Assembly (NCBI GenBank): GCA_023392115.1
Contig: JAEVZT010000185.1
Span: 1-5,456 of the forward strand
Source of the DNA: Chloroflexota bacterium
Lineage (GTDB): Bacteria > Chloroflexota > Anaerolineae > Aggregatilineales > Phototrophicaceae
Length of the DNA stretch: 5,456 nucleotides
Reading direction: 5' to 3'
Of this stretch, positions 1 through 4,779 are shown in pieces; positions within the stretch are counted from its first letter, which is position 1, and every line of letters starts with the position of its first letter. The notes beneath the pieces were generated by a model that was given only the letters and a program-made list of their open reading frames with translations, had not been told where the DNA came from and did not search any database. The position numbers and the translations under genes were made by a program.

Positions 1-69
1 CAGGTAATCTTCCTCACGGCGGGCGTCCGCCTCGACAAACGTCGTCAGGTATTCCCAGCGTTGATGCAT
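1..69 (-). CDS. Small hypothetical protein, N-terminal fragment (WEYLTTF-type)
   Basis: Only the first 23 codons are inside the window; the gene continues past the left edge. It begins MHQRWEYLTTFVEAD and goes on with a charged RREED stretch. The ATG is supported by a strong Shine-Dalgarno sequence, GAGGGAG, six bases upstream. The opening WEYLTTF..EA resembles, from memory, the start of short uncharacterised proteins of about 100 residues in Chloroflexota (loosely like the DUF4177 group, which also begin with a WEY motif). No function is known to me for these. The gene lies 93 bases downstream of the large regulator gene on the same strand, with no clear intrinsic terminator between them, so partial co-transcription is possible. 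The start and strand are well supported; the family link is a recollection. Confidence 0.7.
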   Translation of the reverse strand, partial: MHQRWEYLTTFVEADARREEDYL

Positions 70-75
70 GGCGCT

Positions 76-82
76 CTCCCTC
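76..82 (-). promoter_or_regulatory. Ribosome binding site of the left-edge small gene
   Basis: On the minus strand this reads GAGGGAG, with six bases to the ATG at 69. It fixes the start of the partial gene, whose coding stretch in the window would otherwise be too short to call. Confidence 0.65.
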
Positions 83-97
83 GATAACCGTCGTTCA

Positions 98-132
98 CAA
101 CTCCTTATACGCAGGGAAACGTCAAGGAGTTG
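98..132. repeat. Perfect 9-bp inverted repeat between regulator and small gene
   Basis: CAACTCCTT (98-106) and AAGGAGTTG (124-132) are exact reverse complements with a 17-base spacer. The pair lies in the 93-base gap between the stop of the large regulator gene and the start of the downstream minus-strand gene. It could be a hairpin in the mRNA or a dimeric protein-binding site with half-sites 26 bp apart. No run of T follows on either strand, so it is not a normal intrinsic terminator. On the minus strand TTGACG and TATAAG also lie here, but they are only 10 bases apart, too close for a standard promoter pair. Confidence 0.55.
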
Positions 133-162
133 CGCCGGCTTTCAGGCGAGCGCCATGCGAAT

Positions 163-3100
163 TTACGAGGCGTCGAAGTAGTAGCCGACGCCCGGCTGCG
201 TGCGGATGTAACGCGGGCTGTCCGCCGTCGGTTCGAGCTTCTTGCGCAGGCGGCTGATGTTCACCCACAGGTACTGCGTTTCGCCCTGATGCTCCGGTCC
301 CCAGACCTGACTCAAGAGCTGCTTGTGCGTGACCGTCTGCCCCTTGTTCATCACCAGCGTGTACAGCAGGTCATATTCGATGCGCGTCAGTTCGACCGGC
401 TCGTTGTCGAGGAACACCATCCGGCGGGCGAAGTCGATATACAGGTTGTCGATCAGCAGCGGCTCGCTCGTCCGGTCGGCGATGTGGCGGCGGTTGAAGA
501 TCACGCGGACGCGCGCCAGCAGTTCGTCGTCGCTGATCGGGTTGGTGATGTAATCGTCAGCGCCGGCGTTCAAGCCGTCGGCTTTCTCCTGCCCCGACCC
601 GTCGTCAGAGACGAGCAAGATCGGCACTTCTGAACGCTGGCGGATGCGCTTGCAGACTTCGACGCCGCTGCGATCGGGCAGTTTTACGTCGAGGATCACC
701 AAGTCCCAGTAGGCTTCGGTCAGCGCTGGCAGCGCCTCGTCGGCGCTGTCATAGTCGATCAGTTCGTAGTCTTCCTCGGCGAGCAGGCTGCCGAGCAGGT
801 CGGTCAGCTTCGACTTCCCCTGAATCAGCATGATCCGGTTTGGCTCGCGCTGCGGCGCGCGCGCGGCTGCGACTGCCACCGGAATCACCGGAGCAGCGGG
901 TCTAATCTCGGTCGAATCGCCTTTCGCCAGTTCGGGCACGGGCGCGCTCGACGGCAGGGTCATTGTGACCACGTTGCGACCGTTGCTCATGGCGCGAACG
1001 TAGCCGCCGTTGCGCCGGATCAACTCGCCGGCGATGTAGATGCCGAGGTGCACCCCATCATCATCGGGCAGATCAAGCTGCGTGACCGACAGCGGCGCGC
1101 CCTCGTCCTCGACGGCGATCTCGACGCTGCCCCCGCCATTCGCAACGCGGATGACGACCGGCGCGCCCGCCGATGAGCTGTCGATCGCGCGCTGAATAAA
1201 CTGCATCAACGCCCGTTCGAGGCTGAACTCATCCGCCAGCACCGACGGCGACGGCTGCGGCATGTCAACCTGAATCTGCCGGTAGAAGCGGTTCAACTGC
1301 CGGCTGTTGAGCAGGCGGTCGATCACTTCGCCGACGCGTACGTTCTGCCGCTGGATCGCCAAGCCGCCATACTGCAAGCGGTACAGGTCGACGACGTTGT
1401 CCCACTGGCGCGACATCCTGTCGATCCCGTTCTCGATTTCGTTCAGCAGTCGCTGGCGCTCGCCGTAGCTCAAGTGTCCATGTTCTTCGGACAGCGTCGA
1501 GACGAGGCTGCGCGCCTGCGCGAACGGCGTCCGAATCCGCTCGAACAGCGTGTCGAAGCGGGCAGTCTCGCGGACGGCAGCCGACGAGCGGACGACGCCG
1601 ACCCAGTTGACCGAACCATCGTCCTCGTCGAACACCTTGACGAAGTCGATCAGGACTTCTTCGCCATCCGCCAGCGTCACGCTGACGATCGGCAGCTCGT
1701 CGGCGCCGCCGCGGATGCTCTCCTGCGCCGCTTGAAGCTGGGCGTACGCGTGCGCGGGCGACTGCGCCTCGTTGGCGATGGCGCGCAGCAGCACGTCGAC
1801 GTCTTGATTGAGGAAATTCATCGGCGGAATGTGCGTCAGCTCGTTGACCTGCGGGTTGCAGACGGCGATCTGGTTCTCGCCGTTGACGAAGAAAATGCCT
1901 TCGCCGATGCTGACGAGGATCGACAAGACGCGCCCGTGACTCTCGTAGATCGTCGCGTTGAGGTGAACCCGTTCGAGCGCGGAGACGGCGATCTGAAGGA
2001 TGTGATTGATCAGGCTGCTGTCGATGGCGTAACCTTCAACCACGCTGAGAAAAACGCTGCCAAGCAGCTCATTTGCGCCGACGATCGGGAACGCGATCAC
2101 CTGCGGCGTCGACATCGCCTCAAGCAGGGGATGCAGCACCGGGTCGCTGTCGAGCGAGATGACGCGCGGCTGGAGATCGCCGTTCAACTGGTAGCCTAAG
2201 CCCCAATTCATCGCCTCGGTGTCAAGATCGGGAAGCTGGCTGACGATCCGCCCCTCGTAGTTATCGACGCATGCCTCGTCATGCAGCCAGACGACGACCC
2301 GCGTGACAAGCGGGACGTCGGCAACCACATTCGTCAGCGCCTCGGCGACCTCAACCGGCGAATGAACGTCGGCGAACGCACGCCACGTATTGAGCAAATG
2401 CTGGTTCGCTTGCAGATTCAGGCGCTGCTCGTGATGCTGGTATGCCGTCCGCAGCACCGCCGACAACTGCGACGCGAACTGCTCGTAAATGAACAATTCC
2501 TCGTTGGTTACCTCCGTACCGGGGGCATTGAAAATGCCAACCGCGCCGATGCGATTTTTCCCCTGCACAAGCGGGACGATCGCCGTCACCGACGCATTCG
2601 CCATGATCGGGATCGGCACGTAGTACGGGTTATCCTCGATGCGTTCAAACACCTGCATCAAGCCGCTGCGGATCGTCCACAGAAACGGATCGTAATCGCC
2701 GGGGTGAAGCACGCTCTCGAAAAGCTGGTTCTTGCCGACAAAGTCGCTGTTGCCGACGTACATGCGAAAGAAGTCGTTTTCGCGCAGGACGATCGCCACG
2801 CCTTCGAGCCGGAACATCGTGCTAATGAAGCGAATTGCCTGCAAGATCGTCGAGCGCGGCTCGCTCGTGCCGTCGAGCAAGCGCGGCAGCGACGCCACGA
2901 GATGCAGGTTCTGGTTGCGCTGCACCAGCGCCCGGTTCTGGCTGTGCAGCTTGAGCATCAGCCGAACGTGATACTGAAGCTCTTCCGCCGACAGCCGCTG
3001 CGACAGGAGATCGTCGACGCCGGCGCGAACCATGCTCGTATAATAATCGGGATCGGTATTGTCGGTTAGGATGACGATCGGCAGCGTCGGGAAGCGCCGC

Positions 3101-3306
3101 TTCAACTCGGTCACCACGTCGCCGATCTGCTCGCGCAGGAGCAGGTCATCAAGCATGATCAGGTCGTAACGGATATTGTTGAGGGTTTTTACAGCACCCT
3201 GAAGATCATCGCTGACGATGAACTCGTGATTTTCCTCGACATGGGGCAGTACCCAGTGTTCGCTGTTCTTCGTCAGCAGCAAGATAAGACCGCGCTTTGT
3301 CTTCAC
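163..3306 (-). CDS. Multidomain hybrid sensor/regulator: REC-GAF-GAF-PAS-HK-like-REC-winged helix
   Basis: Soluble signalling protein with no visible signal peptide or membrane segment. Residue numbers count from an alternative TTG at 3318. Domains: receiver-like 10-122; GAF about 150-295; GAF about 305-455; PAS about 460-580; DHp-like helices 583-655; HATPase-like 660-790; Ala/Pro-rich linker 790-826; receiver 828-943; OmpR/PhoB winged helix 952-1049, close to KdpE, with ELTRIEYDLL, VWGPEH and PGVGYYF. Catalytic features are eroded. The H-box reads ERIRTP, with Glu593 for the phospho-acceptor His. N-box Asn are Gln706 and Arg710. The G1 box is DEGAP and the G2 box GVHLG. Receiver 1 lacks the acidic pair and the Lys but keeps Asp57. 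Receiver 2 keeps Asp877 but has QGK for the acidic pair and Asn926 for Lys. I chose GTG 3306 because GGAAGGG lies just upstream; the TTG lacks such a site. Probably a DNA-binding regulator working without classical phosphotransfer. Domain borders are approximate. Confidence 0.9.
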   Translation of the reverse strand: MKTKRGLILLLTKNSEHWVLPHVEENHEFIVSDDLQGAVKTLNNIRYDLIMLDDLLLREQIGDVVTELKRRFPTLPIVILTDNTDPDYYTSMVRAGVDDLLSQRLSAEELQYHVRLMLKLHSQNRALVQRNQNLHLVASLPRLLDGTSEPRSTILQAIRFISTMFRLEGVAIVLRENDFFRMYVGNSDFVGKNQLFESVLHPGDYDPFLWTIRSGLMQVFERIEDNPYYVPIPIMANASVTAIVPLVQGKNRIGAVGIFNAPGTEVTNEELFIYEQFASQLSAVLRTAYQHHEQRLNLQANQHLLNTWRAFADVHSPVEVAEALTNVVADVPLVTRVVVWLHDEACVDNYEGRIVSQLPDLDTEAMNWGLGYQLNGDLQPRVISLDSDPVLHPLLEAMSTPQVIAFPIVGANELLGSVFLSVVEGYAIDSSLINHILQIAVSALERVHLNATIYESHGRVLSILVSIGEGIFFVNGENQIAVCNPQVNELTHIPPMNFLNQDVDVLLRAIANEAQSPAHAYAQLQAAQESIRGGADELPIVSVTLADGEEVLIDFVKVFDEDDGSVNWVGVVRSSAAVRETARFDTLFERIRTPFAQARSLVSTLSEEHGHLSYGERQRLLNEIENGIDRMSRQWDNVVDLYRLQYGGLAIQRQNVRVGEVIDRLLNSRQLNRFYRQIQVDMPQPSPSVLADEFSLERALMQFIQRAIDSSSAGAPVVIRVANGGGSVEIAVEDEGAPLSVTQLDLPDDDGVHLGIYIAGELIRRNGGYVRAMSNGRNVVTMTLPSSAPVPELAKGDSTEIRPAAPVIPVAVAAARAPQREPNRIMLIQGKSKLTDLLGSLLAEEDYELIDYDSADEALPALTEAYWDLVILDVKLPDRSGVEVCKRIRQRSEVPILLVSDDGSGQEKADGLNAGADDYITNPISDDELLARVRVIFNRRHIADRTSEPLLIDNLYIDFARRMVFLDNEPVELTRIEYDLLYTLVMNKGQTVTHKQLLSQVWGPEHQGETQYLWVNISRLRKKLEPTADSPRYIRTQPGVGYYFDAS

Positions 3307-3309
3307 ATG

Positions 3310-3316
3310 CCCTTCC
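3310..3316 (-). promoter_or_regulatory. Ribosome binding site favouring the GTG start at 3306
   Basis: The minus strand reads GGAAGGG, then CAT, then GTG. The spacing is short, but this is the only purine-rich Shine-Dalgarno-like element near the start. The TTG four codons upstream overlaps it and has only a weak GAAGAA upstream. The nearby ATG at 3308 is out of frame. Confidence 0.45.
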
Positions 3317-3319
3317 AAA

Positions 3320-3348
3320 CTGATTCTTCGATCGATCTATGCTATATT
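3320..3348 (+). promoter_or_regulatory. Probable extended -10 promoter of the FHA gene
   Basis: The plus strand carries TGCTATATT (3340-3348), an extended -10 element with five of six matches to TATAAT. A weak -35-like CTGATT (3320-3325) lies 17 bases upstream. Transcription would start near 3355, giving a leader of about 30 bases before the FHA ATG. The same AT-rich block would have to serve the divergent regulator gene: on the minus strand GTAACA (3363-3368) and TATAGC (3341-3346), 16 bases apart, are a weak candidate pair. This is pattern reading only, based on the general sigma-70 consensus. Confidence 0.45.
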
Positions 3349-3357
3349 TTAATGTAT

Positions 3358-3368
3358 GTAAGTGTTAC
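3358..3368. promoter_or_regulatory. Short palindrome GTAAgtgTTAC, possible operator
   Basis: An 11-bp perfect inverted repeat lies between the divergent start codons. It falls just downstream of the predicted FHA transcription start and over the weak -35-like site for the regulator gene. It would suit autoregulation or joint control by the regulator encoded next door, but short palindromes occur by chance and OmpR-family proteins more often use direct repeats. Confidence 0.2.
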
Positions 3369-3371
3369 GGC

Positions 3372-3377
3372 GAGAGG
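3372..3377 (+). promoter_or_regulatory. Ribosome binding site of the FHA gene
   Basis: GAGAGG lies seven bases before the ATG at 3385, which supports that start. Confidence 0.6.
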
Positions 3378-3384
3378 CGTCTGA

Positions 3385-3834
3385 ATGGCAATTAACATAA
3401 GTGCGCGCAAGACGGGTAAGCTGTCAGATACCCGCCCGGTGATGATCTCTACCACGCCGGCGAAACCGGGCGTCGACATCGGCTTGCTGCGTCCATGGCG
3501 AATCGGTTTCATTGTCAAAGGCGTAGGTGTGAAAATCGTGACCGACATGACCGAGTCGATCATTCTGGGGCGAATTGCGCCGGATGGAAGCGATGTGCCA
3601 ATCGTCGACTTGCGTCCCTTCGATGCCGAAACGGCTGGGGTCTCGCGCAAACATCTCCACATTAAAGCCGAAGGCGAGGGCGTCTACGTCGCCGATCTGG
3701 GCAGCGCCAACGGCACGCGCCTGAATGGCAAAAAACTCGAACCGAACGACTTTGTCCCGCTCCACCACCACGACGATCTCACGCTAGGTCTGCTCGAGCT
3801 GCAAATCGAACTGCTCGTCGACCCGCTCGCGTGA
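3385..3834 (+). CDS. FHA-domain protein
   Basis: A 149-residue protein with a single forkhead-associated domain from about residue 58 to 145, preceded by a basic, probably flexible N-terminal tail of about 40 residues. The FHA signatures are clear: GR at 62-63, the phospho-threonine-contacting S87-R88-K89-H90, the SANGT loop at 107-111 and NG at 114-115. FHA domains bind phosphothreonine peptides, so the protein probably reads the output of a Ser/Thr kinase; its partner cannot be seen here. The segment DLRPFDAETAGVSRKH resembles the form common in Chloroflexota FHA proteins, from memory. No membrane segment or second domain is present. The ATG is supported by GAGAGG seven bases upstream. The gene is divergent from the large regulator gene, with only 78 bases between the chosen start codons, which suggests shared control. 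Binding residues look intact. Confidence 0.92.
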   Translation: MAINISARKTGKLSDTRPVMISTTPAKPGVDIGLLRPWRIGFIVKGVGVKIVTDMTESIILGRIAPDGSDVPIVDLRPFDAETAGVSRKHLHIKAEGEGVYVADLGSANGTRLNGKKLEPNDFVPLHHHDDLTLGLLELQIELLVDPLA

Positions 3835-3851
3835 TTTGCTGTATTTCGTAG

Positions 3852-3938
3852 AACCTCACCCTGCTTGCTTCGACTCCCGTCCCCTCGCCGCTTCGCGTTG
3901 GTGGAGGAGCTGTTGAGCGCGGCAAAACGGGTGAGGTT
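3852..3938. repeat. Degenerate palindromic intergenic repeat (CCTCACCC/GGGTGAGG ends)
   Basis: AACCTCACCC (3852-3861) and GGGTGAGGTT (3929-3938) form a perfect 10-bp inverted repeat that closes an 87-base unit. Inside, a pyrimidine-rich CTCCCGTCCCCTCGCC and a purine-rich GGTGGAGGAG give an imperfect second stem. From memory, intergenic elements with the same CCTCACCC...CCCTCTCC...GGAGAGGG...GGGTGAGG plan are dispersed in many Chloroflexota and some other bacterial genomes. This copy looks decayed in the middle. It lies between the convergent FHA gene and the 70-residue gene, where it could fold in transcripts from either side. There is no T-run, no coding capacity and no obvious target-site duplication. 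Family membership needs a genome-wide search. Confidence 0.5.
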
Positions 3939-3974
3939 GACGATGCACCCGAACCGGGTTGTATCGCCGTGCGC

Positions 3975-4187
3975 TTACACGTCCGCCGGTTGATCTTTCG
4001 CGCTCTCGTCGAACGTCAGCTGTATTTTGCGCGCCGCCGCTTCCAGCCCCTCGGCGAAGCCGAGCGCGCGCACGCGTGCCGGGCGCGGCAAATGCGTGTT
4101 TTCGGAAACCTTGCGCGACTCGCGCGCCTGTGAAAGAAACTGCTCGACCAGCGCTGACAGCCGCTGATCCTGCGTTTCACTAAGCAT
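3975..4187 (-). CDS. Small hypothetical protein (70 aa)
   Basis: I do not recognise a named family. The 70-residue product is hydrophilic and probably mostly helical: an N-terminal segment of about 25 residues (DQRLSALVEQFLSQARESR), a PRPARVRALGF turn, then a second helix (AEGLEAAARKIQLTF) and an acidic tail. There is no signal peptide, Cys or membrane segment. Codon choice (frequent CGC, GCG, CTG, GAG) matches the neighbouring real genes, unlike the opposite frame, which gives an Arg/Pro/Ala-rich unlikely protein. The ATG has a weak AAAGGA ten bases upstream. It lies 38 bases downstream of another small gene on the same strand, so the two may be one transcription unit, and it converges on the FHA gene. 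A helical partner or regulatory peptide is possible, but this is a guess. Confidence 0.6.
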   Translation of the reverse strand: MLSETQDQRLSALVEQFLSQARESRKVSENTHLPRPARVRALGFAEGLEAAARKIQLTFDESAKDQPADV

Positions 4188-4225
4188 GTGGTCGAAATCC
4201 TTTATGCGATGGGGCTGCTAAACTC

Positions 4226-4498
4226 CTATGCTTCGGCGTTGAGTAGAAGCCCTCCGCTCAAGGGCAGGTTGCCCAAGATGAAATCCTTTGCCAACGCTTT
4301 GATCGTCTGCTGTGGCAGATGTGCATTCTTGACAATCACCGTCACCATAACCTGCGACCGGCTCGATTTTCCGGGTACGAGCACGCTGAGTACCTGCGTC
4401 GCGCGCGTCGGCGCGTCACGCTCAAATTCGACACAGATCGTTTTTTCTCGCGGTGTATCTGACAACACGGCGACCTTCGCGTACGACATCGTGGTCAT
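4226..4498 (-). CDS. Small hypothetical protein (about 90 aa)
   Basis: No family recognised. The product has an N-terminal part of alternating beta-like stretches (SYAKVAVLSD, KTICVEFERD, ATQVLSVLVPG, SQVMVTVIVK), then a probable helix (LPQQTIKALAKDFIL) and a short tail ending GGLLLNAEA. This looks like a small alpha/beta fold. There is no signal peptide or membrane segment. Codon use is consistent with real coding. The start is uncertain: ATG 4498 has AGAGG four bases upstream, ATG 4489 (giving MSYAKV) lies ten bases from AGGTGG, and a longer frame reaches a TTG at 4597, but that extension reads like non-coding sequence. It precedes the 70-residue gene by 38 bases on the same strand, suggesting a two-gene unit. 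The upstream region carries repeated GCATTC-type boxes that could be regulatory. Confidence 0.6.
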   Translation of the reverse strand: MTTMSYAKVAVLSDTPREKTICVEFERDAPTRATQVLSVLVPGKSSRSQVMVTVIVKNAHLPQQTIKALAKDFILGNLPLSGGLLLNAEA

Positions 4499-4535
4499 TC
4501 CACCTCTGTTCTGCTTACTTGATCGAACAGTAGCG

Positions 4536-4635
4536 GCATTCCATGGTAGATTCGGTGCATTCATGAGGCTCTGCCTTTTCGTTATGCGTAGTGGCAAACG
4601 ATATTGAAATTTGGACGGTTGATGTGGAATGCACC
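4536..4635. repeat. Cluster of GCATTC / GAATGC boxes upstream of the small genes
   Basis: GCATTCCA (4536-4543) and GGTGCATTC (4554-4562) both find exact reverse complements in the single block TGGAATGCACC (4625-4635). A related GGTCATTCCAC lies at 4493-4502, over the start of the small gene. The longest pairing is 9 bp with a 64-base spacer. The boxes lie in the AT-richer gap of 281 bases between the mannanase stop and the first small gene. They could be operator half-sites or parts of a folded leader. Beyond these boxes and the terminator, I see no gene, RNA or clear promoter in this gap. Confidence 0.35.
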
Positions 4636-4744
4636 TTTATCATACTCGAAATTGCACGCTGCGCTCGACGAAATTTACCTAGTTTCGAAGAATTTTACGA
4701 TCTACACACAATCTCTAGGTTTCGTTTCGCGGTTTTAGGCGTAT

Positions 4745-4771
4745 AAAGAAAAGCGCGGTTTTTCACCGCGC
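4745..4771 (-). terminator. Intrinsic terminator of the GH26 gene
   Basis: On the minus strand GCGCGGT and ACCGCGC (4765-4771 and 4753-4759) form a perfect 7-bp GC-rich stem with a 5-base loop GAAAA, followed by TTTTCTTT. It starts nine bases after the TAG stop of the mannanase-like gene. Stem, small loop and T-run fit a Rho-independent terminator, and the position isolates this gene from the small genes beyond it. Confidence 0.85.
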
Positions 4772-4779
4772 CTCCCCCG

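Noticed and set aside
59..98. Short upstream frame on the minus strand starting GTG after AAGGAG
   Set aside because: The spacing from AAGGAG to the GTG is only two bases and the peptide is short and featureless; the real gene has its own strong ribosome binding site.
1474..2199. Plus-strand open frame (241 codons) opposite the PAS/GAF region
   Set aside because: Same reason: composition typical of an antisense frame, no domain, and complete overlap with a well-supported gene.
2281..3069. Long plus-strand open frame (262 codons) opposite the regulator gene
   Set aside because: The product is Arg/Asp/Gln/His-rich with no recognisable domain. It is a mirror of the GC-rich third positions of the regulator gene, whose GAF domains are clear on the other strand.
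3424..3771. Minus-strand frames opposite the FHA gene, including one reaching 3342
   Set aside because: The FHA gene has intact motifs, a good ribosome binding site and a promoter; the opposite frames have none of these.
3959..4183. Plus-strand frame of 74 codons opposite the 70-residue gene
   Set aside because: Arg/Pro/Ala-rich product with no motif; the minus-strand frame has ordinary composition and codon use.
4188..4607. Plus-strand frame of 139 codons over the small-gene region
   Set aside because: The product is an unstructured mix rich in Cys, Ser and Thr, with no good ribosome binding site. The minus strand gives better codon use and regular strand/helix patterns. This is less certain than the other rejections.
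4611..4641. Plus-strand TTGGAC ... TTTATC as a promoter
   Set aside because: The 19-base spacing is too long, and there is no plus-strand gene downstream for it to serve.
4675..4725. Short ACCTAG/CTAGGT inverted repeat and recurring CGAAATT words in the AT-rich gap
   Set aside because: Six- and seven-base matches in AT-rich DNA are expected by chance, and they show no regular spacing.
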